A stretch of 64,000 bases of DNA from Variovorax gossypii (GCF_003965815.1 NZ_RXOE01000005.1:310001-374000); one strand, 5' to 3'. Shown: positions 50,241-60,274, counted from the stretch's first letter. The notes: generated by a model from the sequence alone, not told the origin. Program-made: numbers and translations.

Positions 50241-50846
50241 GTGTTCTACGTTGAATCCGATGTGCTCCGCCTCCTACATGAGGTTCCCTATTTCCGTTTC
50301 ATGAAGCCGCAAGCGGCGCTTCGATTCTGGACAAGACTGCGAGACGATGGGCGGGAGTTGGCTTCGCTTCTCTGTCAATTTCCGTTGGTGAAGTATGAGC
50401 CGCTCGATACGCTATATGCATGCGCAAAAGCGGCCAGCGCACTGGACGAAAAACTTGTAGCCGATCTGTCTACTCATTATTCGTGGCAGGGCGTCGTTGA
50501 AGCATCCTTTCTTGCTGCGCTCCGACCTCACGCTGCCTATGCAAGCCATCTACGACGGGCTCGCGACAGCGTGCCCCACAACGGATGGATCGTCGATTTG
50601 GCTCTGAGTGAGGTGCGCGGCTCAGCTTGTGAGCGGCATCTGGAGCATCAGAAAGTCATTCGAGAACTGCGCGAAATCATCGAGAGAATCCCGGAGCAGC
50701 CTACTGCCCTGAGACGTGGACCAACGACAGGCGAATTGCTTCAATTGCAATCTTCCACTGTCGCAGTTGCCAATGCCTACAAAGAGGGCGGCGTGGCACA
50801 AGCAAAAGCCGCCCTAGATGCGTCGCCTTGGCGCGACTTTCTCTAG
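50241..50846 (+). CDS. Soluble protein of unknown function
   Basis: A 201-residue protein from GTG 50241. It is helical, with F-W-T-R-L-R-D-D-G-R-E-L-A-S-L-L and an acidic-basic middle. No family was recognised. Codon use is less GC-rich than the neighbours, which may indicate a recent arrival. The gaps on either side hold no other gene. Confidence 0.6.
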   Translation: MFYVESDVLRLLHEVPYFRFMKPQAALRFWTRLRDDGRELASLLCQFPLVKYEPLDTLYACAKAASALDEKLVADLSTHYSWQGVVEASFLAALRPHAAYASHLRRARDSVPHNGWIVDLALSEVRGSACERHLEHQKVIRELREIIERIPEQPTALRRGPTTGELLQLQSSTVAVANAYKEGGVAQAKAALDASPWRDFL

Positions 50847-50992
50847 ACGGCGTACCACGCGAGATGGCGCACTCTCCCAAGCCGGTCGCCCCGGGGGTTT
50901 GTGCGTATAGTGAATCTTGCATTGGGGTGGCATGAACGACCACAGGCGGCCACGAGCAGTCATACGATTTCAACGCTCAAAATCTATCAAGC

Positions 50993-51403
50993 ATGCTCAC
51001 GGACATCCTGATTGCCTCGACTGGCGATGCACCCGAAATTCTTTCCGCTGCTTCTGGTAGCTGGCCTCGCTTGCAGTTCAACTCTTTGGACAACATGGCG
51101 CTCGCCGGACTTTGGTCCGCTCTCGGCGGAACTGGCGCGGTGGATTTTGAGGGTGAGAAGTACCTCCTTGCGCACACGGAGGAGCGATGGGTCTTTGAAT
51201 TTCCGCAGGACTTCGTGCAAAGGCTTTCTGCGGTGCAGTCCGGCGCCGTCGCGGAAGTCGCAATGTCCTGGGCCAAGCACGATGAACTGGTGCATATGGG
51301 CGCCGACGGCCCTGGCGTTGAGCCGGTCGTAGAGGCGATGAGCGGATTTGCTCGGCAGGCGATTGGTCAGGGCAAGAGCCTCCTGCTGTTTATGTGCCTC
51401 TAG
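50993..51403 (+). CDS. Soluble protein of unknown function
   Basis: A 136-residue protein starting M-L-T-D-I-L-I-A-S-T-G-D-A-P-E-I-L, with G-A-V-D-F-E-G-E-K-Y-L-L-A-H-T-E-E-R-W-V-F-E-F-P in the middle. It has no signal peptide and no recognised family. It reads in the same direction as the 50241 gene, 146 bases after it. Confidence 0.65.
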   Translation: MLTDILIASTGDAPEILSAASGSWPRLQFNSLDNMALAGLWSALGGTGAVDFEGEKYLLAHTEERWVFEFPQDFVQRLSAVQSGAVAEVAMSWAKHDELVHMGADGPGVEPVVEAMSGFARQAIGQGKSLLLFMCL

Positions 51404-51593
51404 CGACAAATCTGCTCACGGCCAGCAGCCGTCGTTCGTGTCGCGACGGGCAATGCCCGCCTCAGACGCGAAGGCAGTCGCCTGCGCCCAGACGCTCCAC
51501 ATTGATGCTGCTTGGTGTTTGTTCAGCGATTGACGGCGATGGGGCGTTTGACTTTGATCCGGTGGCAGGCAACGCGGCAGCGCCTCCACGTGC

Positions 51594-52463
51594 CTAGGAC
51601 GGCTGGCCTTCACGCGGTATTCCCGTGACAGTGACTGGCGAAGGCGCACGTGTGGCCCGCTTGAAAATCGAGGGCGAAATCCCGGTGTGTTCCTTGAAGA
51701 AGCGCGAAAAGTTGCCGGGCGCTGAAAACCCCAGGTCGAGCGCCACGTCCGTGAGTTCGCCGCCTTCACTGACGCGTCGCATCGCTTCCTCGACCCTCAC
51801 CCCGCTCCAGAACACCTGCGGCGTCGTGTGCAACTGGTCGCGAAACAAGGCGAAGAAGTGCGCGCGCGAAAGACCGACCTTGGCCGCGATCTCGTCGATG
51901 GTCGTTTTCTCGGACACATGGGCACGCATGTGGGCGATGGCGGCGCGCAGGCGATGGTCCAGCGCAACGCCGATGCCGCCCGCAACGGGCGCATCAACGC
52001 CGCCGGCCGTGGAGGCCGCGATGGCCGCCTCCAGCAAGCGCTCGACTTCCTGGTCGATCCGCTCGCGTCCACTGCCCGCGGAGATCATCAGGTCCAGTAC
52101 GCGCCAGCATGAACGGCGCAGCGCAGCGCCGATGGGCACGCGCGGCGAGGGAAACCGGAAGCTGCGGTCCTTCGCCTGGCCAAGCTCGTCGAGCCACTCC
52201 TTCTTGATCATGAAGACGATGAACAGGCTCGAGCCGCTGTCGTCCAGACGGACCATGTCGTGCGCCTCGAACGCGTTCACGCCCAGCGCCACGCTTTCGC
52301 TGTAGGGCACGGTTTCCGCGCCGACATGCGCGCACGCGCGCGCTCCGCCCAGCCAAAGGGCGAGCTGCGTCTCCGAGTGCGCGTGCGACACCAGATTGGC
52401 GCTCGCCTCCAGGACGATCGCCGTGCCGAACGCGCCTTCGTGAAGTGCATAGGCTTCCTGCAT
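51594..52463 (-). CDS. AraC-family regulator
   Basis: A 289-residue regulator. A cupin-like N-terminal domain (H-A-H-S-E-T-Q-L-A-L-W-L-G-G) precedes a C-terminal AraC helix-turn-helix (TTIDEIAAKVGLSRAHFFALFRDQLHTTPQVF..LTDVALDLGFSAPGNFSRFFKEHTGISPS). It is divergent from the FAH-hydrolase operon across 186 bases and is likely its activator. Confidence 0.92.
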   Translation of the reverse strand: MQEAYALHEGAFGTAIVLEASANLVSHAHSETQLALWLGGARACAHVGAETVPYSESVALGVNAFEAHDMVRLDDSGSSLFIVFMIKKEWLDELGQAKDRSFRFPSPRVPIGAALRRSCWRVLDLMISAGSGRERIDQEVERLLEAAIAASTAGGVDAPVAGGIGVALDHRLRAAIAHMRAHVSEKTTIDEIAAKVGLSRAHFFALFRDQLHTTPQVFWSGVRVEEAMRRVSEGGELTDVALDLGFSAPGNFSRFFKEHTGISPSIFKRATRAPSPVTVTGIPREGQPS

Positions 52464-52649
52464 CTGCGTGCTTCATCGAGGTGGTTTGCCGCGATTGTTC
52501 CTCCCCCGCCCCCTGGCCGGCATGGCGCCCCCGGGTAAGTCCTTAGGAGCACACCAGACGATTTGATATGCCGCCGGACCGGCCGATAAGCGCGTTCGGC
52601 TCGCAATTTCTAGAGTTGCCGCATCGCTGGAACACAGGAGCAACTCTTC

Positions 52650-53519
52650 ATGCGAATCGCCACTTTCACGAGCGAAGGCCACCGCAAGGTCGGCCTCGTC
52701 TCCACCGACGGAATGACCGTCACCCCACTGCAGCTCACGCAGGCCCAGGCCGAGGGCGGCGTGCTGACGCTGATCGAGTCGCTGGCCGATGGCGGCTCGC
52801 TTCCGGAGGTCGCCGGTCCCGCCATCGACTTGGACAACGTGGTGCTCGACGCGCCGCTGCCCAAGCCGCGCCGCAACCTCTGGTGCGTGGGGCGCAACTA
52901 CCATGCGCACGCCAAGGAGTTGGCAACTTCTGTGTTCAAGGACAACGCGGCCAGGACCGACGAATGGCCCATCGTCTTCACCAAGGTACCCGAGTGCGTC
53001 GTGGGCCCGCGCGACGACGTGTTCGTGCCTTCCGAGGTGTCCACGCAGATCGACTACGAAGCCGAGCTGGCCGTCGTGATCGGCAAGGGCGGCAAGAACA
53101 TCACACGCGCCGCCGCGATGTCGCATGTGTTCGGCTACATGGTCGTCAACGACGTGACCGCGCGCGATGTGCAGGTGCGCCACGGGCAGTGGGACATGGG
53201 CAAGTCCTTCGACACCTTCTGCCCGATGGGGCCGTGGATCGTCACCGCCGACGAGTTCGACGGCACCAGGACGCGCGTGCGCTGCTGGGTCAACGGCGAG
53301 CTGCGCCAGGACGGCCCGACCGAGAACATGATCTTCGACATCCCCACGCTGATCGAGACCATCTCGCGCGGCATCACGCTCTATCCCGGCGACGTCATCG
53401 CGACCGGCACGCCAGCCGGTGTGGGCATGGGCATGAGCCCGCCGCGTTACCTGCGCGCCGGCGACGTCGTGCGTGTGGAGATCGACCGGCTCGGCGCCAT
53501 CGAGAACAAGTTCGTCTGA
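52650..53519 (+). CDS. Fumarylacetoacetate hydrolase family protein
   Basis: A 289-residue FAH-fold enzyme. The metal site residues lie in I-D-Y-E-A-E-L-A-V-V-I-G; substrate-loop motifs include V-G-R-N-Y-H-A-H-A-K-E and Y-P-G-D-V-I-A-T-G-T-P-A-G-V-G. The family hydrolyses C-C bonds of diketo acids or decarboxylates/isomerises their relatives. First gene of a three-gene operon with AGGAG ahead of the ATG; probably acts on a ring-cleavage product. Confidence 0.92.
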   Translation: MRIATFTSEGHRKVGLVSTDGMTVTPLQLTQAQAEGGVLTLIESLADGGSLPEVAGPAIDLDNVVLDAPLPKPRRNLWCVGRNYHAHAKELATSVFKDNAARTDEWPIVFTKVPECVVGPRDDVFVPSEVSTQIDYEAELAVVIGKGGKNITRAAAMSHVFGYMVVNDVTARDVQVRHGQWDMGKSFDTFCPMGPWIVTADEFDGTRTRVRCWVNGELRQDGPTENMIFDIPTLIETISRGITLYPGDVIATGTPAGVGMGMSPPRYLRAGDVVRVEIDRLGAIENKFV

Positions 53520-53529
53520 GGGGCTGTGC

Positions 53530-54318
53530 ATGACCACTCAAGTACTGAACGATCTGAGCGTCGAAATCGACGGTGACGGCGAGGCACTGCTGTGCATCCA
53601 CGGGCTCGGCGGCTCCTCGAACGCCTGGACGCCCGTGTTGCCGGCGCTCGGCGGTTTTCGGCGCATCCGGCCCGATCTGCCGGGCAGCGCAAGGTCACCG
53701 CTGCCCGCGGACGGCAAGGCATTGTCGATCGAGCGCTACGTGGACGCGATGGTGAGCCTGCTCTCTGTGCTCGACATCGGCAAGGTGCATGTGATGGCGC
53801 ACTCGATGGGCACGATCGTCGCCCAACATCTGGCGCTGCGCCGCCCCGGGACGGTGAGATCGCTGGCACTCTTCGGGCCGCTGGCTGCGCCCTCGGATGC
53901 CGCGCGCCCCAGCATCGCAGCCCGTGCCCACGCGGCGCGCGGCGGCGCGGCGGCCATGCAGGAGATCGCCGATGCCATCGTGAAGGGCGCGACCAGCGCA
54001 CAGACGAAGGAGTTGCAGCCGGCGGTGCTCGCGCTGGTGCGGGAGAGCGTGATGCGCCAGTCGCCCGAGGGCTACGCGCAGAGCTGTGCGGCGCTGGCCG
54101 ATGCGCAGCCGGCCGCACTCGAACGCCTTGACGTCCCTACGCTGCTGGTCACCGGCGACCAGGACGGTGTGGCCCCGCCGGCCAGCGTCCGCGTCATGCA
54201 GGAACGCATCGCCGGCAGCCGCCTCGTCGTGCTCGACGGATGCGGCCACTGGACGACTTTCGAGCAGCCGCAGCGCTGCACGCAAGAGCTCGAAGCCTTC
54301 TACGCGGCACTGCACTGA
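53530..54318 (+). CDS. Alpha/beta hydrolase, enol-lactonase-like
   Basis: A 262-residue hydrolase. The nucleophile elbow is A-H-S-M-G-T, the acid is in G-D-Q-D-G and the His in G-C-G-H-W; an oxyanion motif H-G-L-G-G-S-S sits near the N-terminus. This subgroup includes 3-oxoadipate enol-lactonases and meta-cleavage hydrolases. GAGGGG precedes ATG 53530. It is ten bases after the FAH gene. Confidence 0.9.
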   Translation: MTTQVLNDLSVEIDGDGEALLCIHGLGGSSNAWTPVLPALGGFRRIRPDLPGSARSPLPADGKALSIERYVDAMVSLLSVLDIGKVHVMAHSMGTIVAQHLALRRPGTVRSLALFGPLAAPSDAARPSIAARAHAARGGAAAMQEIADAIVKGATSAQTKELQPAVLALVRESVMRQSPEGYAQSCAALADAQPAALERLDVPTLLVTGDQDGVAPPASVRVMQERIAGSRLVVLDGCGHWTTFEQPQRCTQELEAFYAALH

Positions 54319-54378
54319 GGCGGCGCCGGATTCCATTCGACCACCCATGGCCGGCCGTACAGGCCGAAGGAGACAACG

Positions 54379-55719
54379 ATGACCCGTATTGCATTCACCA
54401 ATGTCCGCATCTTCGACGGCTCGGGCGAAGACCCCTACACCGGCGATCTGCTCGTGGAAGGAAAGCGCATCGTCGAAGTGGCGCGCCTTCCCAAGCGCGT
54501 GAGCACCGACGACGCGCGCGTGATCGACGGCAAGGGCCGCTTCCTCATGCCGGGCATGACCGAGGCCCACACGCATTTCTCGTGGAACGACCAGCCGTCT
54601 CTCGCGGCCATTCAGTTCATGCCGCCCGAAGAGCACATGCTCTGGTGCGTGCGCGTGGCCAAGCGCTACCTCGACATGGGCTGGACCTGCGCGATCGGCG
54701 CGGCGGCGGCCAAGCCGCGCCTGGACGTGGTCCTGCGCAACGCCATCGATGCGGGCGAGTTCCCCGGCCCGCGCTACCTGGCCGGCAGCCAGGAGATCAC
54801 CACCATCGGCGCGCTGGGCGACAACACGCTGCCACACATGAAGTTCGAAGAACTCAGTTTCGGCAGCGTCTGCAGCGGCCCCGAAGACATCCGAAGATCG
54901 GCCCGCACCTTCATCAAGTACGGCGTCGATCACCTGAAAATCAATCTGTCGGGCGAGTACATCGCCGGCCTGCCCGCGGAAATGTCGCCGTTTGCGGAAG
55001 ACGAGGTCGCCATGCTCGCGCAGGAAGCCAAGCGCTACGGCAAGCGCATGGCCGCGCACGCGCGCTCCAGCGAATCGGTCAAGCAGTGCGTACGCCACGG
55101 CATCGAGATGGTCTACCACGCCAGCTTTGCCGATTCGGAAGCGCTGGACATGCTCGAGGCGGCCAAGGACCGGCACTTTGTCGCGCCGGGCATCGGCTGG
55201 CTCATCCGCACCACCTACAACGCGGCGGAGTACGGCATCACGGAAGCCGTCGCCACTCAGATGGGATACAAACGCGAGCTGGAAATCGCATCGGCTTCGC
55301 TGCGCGAGATGCACAGGCGCGGCATTCGCATCCTGCCGGGCGGCGACTACGGCTTTGCCTGGATGCCGCACGGCACCAATGCCAACGACCTCCAGTACTT
55401 TGTCGACTACATCGGCATGACACCGAAGGAGGCGCTGATGGCCGCGACACGGCTGGGTAGCCAGATCATGCAACGTCCCGATGAATTGGGACAGCTGAAA
55501 GCGGGCTTTCTCGCAGACATCGTCCTGATCGATGGCGACCCGCTGCAGGACCTGTCGCTGCTGACGGACCCGGCGAAGGTGCAGCTGGTGATGAAGGACG
55601 GCGTGGTCCACAAGGACTGCGCCACGCCCGTGCCGCCGCATGCCGCGCTGCATCTAGCAGGCGCCGACACACCGCTGCAGGAACAGGGCGTCAAGGAAGC
55701 CTTGGCAGAGATGCACTGA
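54379..55719 (+). CDS. Amidohydrolase family protein
   Basis: A 446-residue metal-dependent hydrolase of the imidazolonepropionase/dihydroorotase type. Metal ligands begin with T-E-A-H-T-H-F in the first strand, then K-I-N-L-S in the middle, A-A-H-A-R and Y-H-A-S-F, and end with G-G-D-Y-G-F in place of a more typical G-T-D. The amide or lactone substrate is unknown. Third gene of the AraC-linked operon. Confidence 0.9.
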   Translation: MTRIAFTNVRIFDGSGEDPYTGDLLVEGKRIVEVARLPKRVSTDDARVIDGKGRFLMPGMTEAHTHFSWNDQPSLAAIQFMPPEEHMLWCVRVAKRYLDMGWTCAIGAAAAKPRLDVVLRNAIDAGEFPGPRYLAGSQEITTIGALGDNTLPHMKFEELSFGSVCSGPEDIRRSARTFIKYGVDHLKINLSGEYIAGLPAEMSPFAEDEVAMLAQEAKRYGKRMAAHARSSESVKQCVRHGIEMVYHASFADSEALDMLEAAKDRHFVAPGIGWLIRTTYNAAEYGITEAVATQMGYKRELEIASASLREMHRRGIRILPGGDYGFAWMPHGTNANDLQYFVDYIGMTPKEALMAATRLGSQIMQRPDELGQLKAGFLADIVLIDGDPLQDLSLLTDPAKVQLVMKDGVVHKDCATPVPPHAALHLAGADTPLQEQGVKEALAEMH

Positions 55720-56070
55720 CCCACCAGGTTCCGCTGCTCGTTGACAGGTCGCGGCGGGCAGCAGCAGCGCCCGCTCGGACGGGATTGCGTCTGACCCGAA
55801 GGGCAACAAGTCATCCCATCCATGCGGGGCCACGGTGTGGAGTGGGCTGACAGCCTTCAGGCCGGCTCCCACACATGTCGCATGTTCCGGCCAGGTAGAC
55901 ACCCCCTCTTGGAGCGAGCGCAACGGGGAGACAACTTGACCAAGACTCTTCAGGAGCTGTGATGCACAGTCGCTTGGTTCGTCGCCTCCCAGCGCAGTTC
56001 TGGCATCAGCGTCGTCAATGCAACTGGCGCCCGCAGGCCGTTCTGCGAACGCCGCAGGCGAAGCCCGCGG
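55720..56070. other. Intergenic stretch between convergent genes, no supported gene
   Basis: No ribosome site, known family or clear terminator was found here. Confidence 0.4.
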
Positions 56071-56607
56071 TCAATCTCCCTCCAGCTGCGTCTCCAGCTT
56101 TTTCGCGACGGCACTGTAGTGCCGTGCCGAAGCGGTATTCTTCTGCCCGGCATAGTGCGCGCTGACCGCGCGTGCCGCGCGCAAGGCGGCCTCGAAGCCA
56201 TCGTGCCGCTCCTGCCATTCGGTGTCGCGCGTCCCGATGTCTCCAGCAACGAACCGCCCCACCCGAAAGCCGCCCTCCAGATCGACGGCACCGATCACCG
56301 GCATGCCGTCGCGCAATTCGCCGTAGAACGCATAGCCCGCATTCGCACCGACGCGGGTCCGGAGCATGCCGATCCCGGATGCCTTGCCGGATTGGCAGCT
56401 TCCGCTCCAGTAGGTAGGCGCCGCACCCAGCGAGGCCGGTGCCACGAAGCGACACCCTGTCGCGGGGTCCTGCGACCATCTCATGTCGGGGTCCTGGCCG
56501 GCCGCCAGCATGGGCGCCAACGACAGGGCGAGCGCCATGACCGTGGCAGCACGAAGTCCGATGCGTGAGCCCTGTGAACCCTCTTTGCGCGAAATGCTGC
56601 ATCCCAT
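56071..56607 (-). CDS. Exported protein with MORN-like segment
   Basis: A 178-residue secreted protein. A signal region (ATVMALALSLAPMLAAG) is followed by D-P-A-T-G-C-R-F and a stretch resembling MORN repeats (Y-W-S-G-S-C-Q-S-G-K-A-S-G-I-G, Y-A-F-Y-G-E-L-R-D-G-M-P). MORN units mediate membrane or protein contact. The start at 56607 has AGGATG ahead. No function assigned. It lies alone between two catabolic operons. Confidence 0.72.
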   Translation of the reverse strand: MGCSISRKEGSQGSRIGLRAATVMALALSLAPMLAAGQDPDMRWSQDPATGCRFVAPASLGAAPTYWSGSCQSGKASGIGMLRTRVGANAGYAFYGELRDGMPVIGAVDLEGGFRVGRFVAGDIGTRDTEWQERHDGFEAALRAARAVSAHYAGQKNTASARHYSAVAKKLETQLEGD

Positions 56608-56933
56608 GGCGTGACATCCTTCCCGTTGGAACCTGTGGACCTGCCGCCGGCGAATGGCGGGCGTGAGCAACGGGAGATTCTCCTACGGCTTCATCCTTCA
56701 ACAGGAAGGCCGTGCGCCCTGCCTCACGAGCATTCCCTTGAGGGCTCCTTGTTCGTCGCAGTCCTTGCCCGGCTGGCGCCCGAATGCACGCCGGGCTGGC
56801 AGCGATGGCTGTCGCGCGGCCTGCATGCCATCGACACCCCCATGCGGTGGAACACGCGAACGAACCGGGGCACGCGCCGCAACAGGGCGTCCCTCGCGCC
56901 TCGGCCTCCTCTTTCGCTCACTGCGCGATGCCC
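56608..56933. other. Intergenic stretch without a supported gene
   Basis: Only overlapping short frames without a ribosome site. It contains the promoter of the 56071 gene. Confidence 0.4.
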
Positions 56934-58484
56934 TCACGCAATGCAGGCCGACGCTCCAAGAGCCGCCGCAGCCTCCTCGCACAGGGCAGCCGCTTCGGCG
57001 GCGGTCCCGGCCACGCCATAGACGTAGTTGTCAGGCCGCAGGAGCGCGGCGACACACCCGTGCCGTTGGAACCAGTGGGCCGCAACACCCTCCACATCGT
57101 CCGCGCTGCCGAGCGCGACCACGGTGAGGCCAGGTATCGAAGCGTCACCAGCCCGCTCGACGCCCGGTGCAAGCACGAGCCGCCAGCCATGGCCTGCCAG
57201 CTCGTCCATGCGCTGGCGGGCTCCCGCTGCACCAGTCAGCCACGGTTGGGGAAACAGGCCGCCGCGTGCCGCGCTGGCTTGTCCCGACAGGAACCCGTCT
57301 TCCAGGCGCGGCAGGATGTCCTGGCGGGGCGTGTCCTGCACCTGGCCTGCGCACTCTTCCAGCAGGCGAGCATCGCGCGCTCTGGCCTTGGCCACATCCC
57401 GCTCGCAGATGACGACTCCCACGCCCTTGATGCGGCTGGTGAGTTCGCGCACGTGGGCCCGGCGTTCCGTGCCATAGCTGTCGAGCAGCGCCTCGCCAGC
57501 GTCGCCCCGCACCTCGCCTTGCAGCACGGCCGCGAGCTTCCAGCTCAGGTTGGCCACATCACGCACGCCCTGGCACATGCCCTGTCCAAGGAAAGGCGGC
57601 TGCATGTGCGCAGCGTCTCCGGCCAGGAAGACGCGCCCATGGCGCCACTGCTGGGCAACAAGCGCATGGAAGCGGTAGCTCGCCTGGCGCCACAGCTGAC
57701 CGTCGTCGGGCGTGAGCCAACGCGACAGCAACTGCCAGGTGTGCTCGGCCGTGGCGACCTGCGCGGGGTCTTCGCCCGGCAGGATCGAGATCTCCCAGCG
57801 ACGATGGTTCTTCGGACCGATCACCAGGGTGCACGGGCGCTGCGGCTCGCAGTACTGCACGCTCACCTTCGGCAGCTTGGCAAGGCCGCGCTCGTTGACC
57901 AGCACATCGACCACCAGCCAGGGCTCGTCGAAGTCCAGGTCCTGCATCTCGATGCCCAGTTGGGTGCGCACGCCGCTGCTGCCCCCGTCGCAGGCCATGC
58001 AGTAGCGCGCACGCACGGTGCGAGCCTGTCCCCCGGAGCCGATCTGCAGCATGACGCCTTCCGGGTCCTGCGCGAGCGCGACCATCTCCACGCCCAGGTC
58101 CACCGTCACGTTGGGCAACTGCGCCACGCGCGCGCGCAGTGCCCGCTCCACGGGCGGCTGCGTGAACACCATGGAAGGCGTGTACCCCTGCGGATAGGGA
58201 GGCGCCACCATGGTCATGCGCCGGATCAGCTGACCGTCGGCGCCGAGGTACTCGGAGTTGGTGAACGGCTCGATGTAAGGCTCGACAGCCTCGACCACGC
58301 CCAGCTGCTGGAACACGCGCATGATCTCGTGGTCCAGCGAGATGGCACGGGGAATCTGGTGGACATCCGGCATGCGCTCGCACACGTAGACCTTGAATCC
58401 ACGCTGTCCCAACAGCCCTGCGGCCACCTGCCCCACCGGGCCGTATCCGACGATCGCGACGTCGTAGATGTCGCTCGTGCTCAC
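56934..58484 (-). CDS. FAD-dependent aromatic monooxygenase (MhpA-like)
   Basis: A 516-residue flavoprotein hydroxylase. The Rossmann motif G-Y-G-P-V-G-Q-V-A-A lies at residues about 13-22, the D-G motif is C-D-G-G-S-S-G-V-R, and the second FAD motif is F-L-A-G-D-A-A-H-M-Q-P-P-F. It resembles 3-(3-hydroxyphenyl)propionate and related hydroxylases, which add a ring OH with NAD(P)H and O2. The start is GTG and overlaps the FAH gene's stop (GTGA). Last gene of the leftward catabolic operon. Confidence 0.92.
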   Translation of the reverse strand: MSTSDIYDVAIVGYGPVGQVAAGLLGQRGFKVYVCERMPDVHQIPRAISLDHEIMRVFQQLGVVEAVEPYIEPFTNSEYLGADGQLIRRMTMVAPPYPQGYTPSMVFTQPPVERALRARVAQLPNVTVDLGVEMVALAQDPEGVMLQIGSGGQARTVRARYCMACDGGSSGVRTQLGIEMQDLDFDEPWLVVDVLVNERGLAKLPKVSVQYCEPQRPCTLVIGPKNHRRWEISILPGEDPAQVATAEHTWQLLSRWLTPDDGQLWRQASYRFHALVAQQWRHGRVFLAGDAAHMQPPFLGQGMCQGVRDVANLSWKLAAVLQGEVRGDAGEALLDSYGTERRAHVRELTSRIKGVGVVICERDVAKARARDARLLEECAGQVQDTPRQDILPRLEDGFLSGQASAARGGLFPQPWLTGAAGARQRMDELAGHGWRLVLAPGVERAGDASIPGLTVVALGSADDVEGVAAHWFQRHGCVAALLRPDNYVYGVAGTAAEAAALCEEAAAALGASACIA

Positions 58485-59344
58485 GCCGCCTCATCCGCAA
58501 TGGGGTTGGAGAGAAGGCCGACGCCATCGATCTCTATCTCGATGGTGTCGCCCGCGCGCATCCATACGGGTGGAGTGCGCGCCTGGCCCACGCCGGCGGG
58601 CGTGCCCATCACGATCACGTCGCCCGGCTCCAGCGTCAGCACCTGTGCCAGCAAGGCGATGGTCTCGGCGACGCTGAAGATCATGTCGTCGGTATTGGCG
58701 TCCTGCATCACCTGGCCATTCAGGCGGCTCTGGATGCGCAGGCCCGCGGCGCCCGGCGCCAATTCGTCGGCGGTAACCAGCACGGGTCCGAAGCCGCCGG
58801 TGCGGTCGAAGTTCTTGCCGATGGTCCATTGGGGCGTGCGCTTCTGGTAATCGCGCACGCTCATGTCGTTGAAGCAGCTGTAGCCGAAGACATAAGCCAG
58901 CGCCTGGGCCTGGGGCGTGTGCCGAGGCACCTTGCGGCCGATCACCACCGCCAGTTCGGCCTCGTAGTCGAAGCGTGTCGACACCTTGGGCAACCATCCG
59001 GCCTCCCCATGGGCCAACAGCGACGAGGGCGCACGAAAGAAGAACCAGGGGTAGTCGGGCTTCTCTCGACCGCCTTCCTTGGCGTGATCGTAGTAGTTGA
59101 GGCCCAGGCAGACGATCTTGCCGGGCTCGGGCACCAGCGGCGCCAACCTCGCGCCTTCAAGGGGCTGACGCTGACCCGATCTCAGTGCTTGCCGCGCCGC
59201 GGCCTGCAGGTCGACGCCGGCGCTCAGCGCGGCGCGCAGGTCGGCCGGCACCAGCGCGTCGGCATCGTTCAGATCGATCAGGTCCTGGGCGTCGACAAGG
59301 GCCAGGCGCGGCGCGCCTTGGCGCAGGTAGGTGGTGAATTTCAT
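58481..59344 (-). CDS. Fumarylacetoacetate hydrolase family protein (second copy)
   Basis: A 287-residue FAH-fold enzyme. Metal-site residues lie in F-D-Y-E-A-E-L-A-V-V-I-G (E128 and E130), with G-L-N-Y-Y-D-H-A-K-E and E-P-G-D-V-I-V-M-G-T-P-A-G-V-G. It is related to, but clearly distinct from, the 52650 protein. Placed between the dioxygenase and the monooxygenase, it probably hydrolyses or decarboxylates a ring-cleavage product. Confidence 0.92.
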   Translation of the reverse strand: MKFTTYLRQGAPRLALVDAQDLIDLNDADALVPADLRAALSAGVDLQAAARQALRSGQRQPLEGARLAPLVPEPGKIVCLGLNYYDHAKEGGREKPDYPWFFFRAPSSLLAHGEAGWLPKVSTRFDYEAELAVVIGRKVPRHTPQAQALAYVFGYSCFNDMSVRDYQKRTPQWTIGKNFDRTGGFGPVLVTADELAPGAAGLRIQSRLNGQVMQDANTDDMIFSVAETIALLAQVLTLEPGDVIVMGTPAGVGQARTPPVWMRAGDTIEIEIDGVGLLSNPIADEAA

Positions 59345-59368
59345 CGGGATGTCACTCGGTTGGAAAAA

Positions 59369-60274
59369 TCAGGGGTTCGTTGCGAAGAAGATGCGCCGCT
59401 GTGCGTCCTTCAGGGCGGCGCCGGGGGCGGCAGAGATGCCCCACTGGTCCACGCGGCCCGGCGGCCACTTCCAGTGCTCGGGGCCGTGCGCCTCGTAGCC
59501 GTCGTCGATCTGCTCCACCTCGGCCGTGTACTCGATGACGACGCCGAAGGGATCGATGAAATAGTTGAAGAGGTTGTTGCCCGGGCCGTGCCTGCCGGGG
59601 CCCCACTGGATGGGAAACCCCGCGTCCTTCATGCGGCCGCCGCCGCGCATCACCGATTCGAAGTCGGGCATGAGGAAGGCGATGTGGTTGAGCGCATCGT
59701 TGTCCGAGATGCCGATGGCGATGGTGTGGTGATCGCGATCGCAGTTCATGAAGGCCATGATCCCGGTGCGGTCTACCAGGCGAAAGCCCAGCGCCTGCTG
59801 CAGGAAGACCTGCGTCTCGTCCACCGCGTGGCTGTTGAGCACCACGTGGGTCAGGCGGATGGGCCGGTCCTTGACCGCGGGTCCCTCGGGCTGCCGGCTG
59901 TCGCCGTGCACCACCTGGAAGATGCGCCCGTGCGGGTCCCTGAACTTCAGGCCGACGCCACCGGCGGGATCGCGCGTGAGTTCGTGCGGCGGCGCCAGCA
60001 GGGTGCCGCCGGCGGCCACGACGCGGGCGGCCACGGCATCGAGCGCCTCCCGGCTGCGCGCGCGCAGCGTCACCTGGCGGATGCGCGGGACCTCCGTGCC
60101 CTGGTGCAGCGCCAGCAGGTGGCCGTCACCGCCCGTGCCGCGCAGGTACAGCACGGAATCGCCGCGGTGGGCGACTTCCAGCCGCCAGGTGCCGGTGTAG
60201 AAGGCTTCGGCCTGCGCGAGGTCGGGCACCTCGAGCGCCACGCTGCGCAGACCTTGGATCCAGGGGGAGCTCAT
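59369..60274 (-). CDS. Type I extradiol (VOC) dioxygenase
   Basis: A 301-residue two-domain VOC protein. The Fe(II) ligands of the catalytic C-terminal domain are H143 (L-T-H-V-V-L), H197 (L-N-H-I-A-F) and E248 (V-I-E-Y-T). It would cleave a catechol-type ring next to the diol. It overlaps the upstream amidohydrolase by ATGA and leads into the FAH gene after 24 bases. Confidence 0.9.
   Translation of the reverse strand: MSSPWIQGLRSVALEVPDLAQAEAFYTGTWRLEVAHRGDSVLYLRGTGGDGHLLALHQGTEVPRIRQVTLRARSREALDAVAARVVAAGGTLLAPPHELTRDPAGGVGLKFRDPHGRIFQVVHGDSRQPEGPAVKDRPIRLTHVVLNSHAVDETQVFLQQALGFRLVDRTGIMAFMNCDRDHHTIAIGISDNDALNHIAFLMPDFESVMRGGGRMKDAGFPIQWGPGRHGPGNNLFNYFIDPFGVVIEYTAEVEQIDDGYEAHGPEHWKWPPGRVDQWGISAAPGAALKDAQRRIFFATNP

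Noticed and set aside
53695..55653. A 652-codon minus-strand frame opposite the hydrolase and amidohydrolase
   Set aside because: No recognisable domain; the plus-strand genes have intact catalytic motifs and ribosome sites.
56784..58850. A 688-codon plus-strand frame opposite the monooxygenase
   Set aside because: Shadow of the flavin monooxygenase gene on the minus strand.
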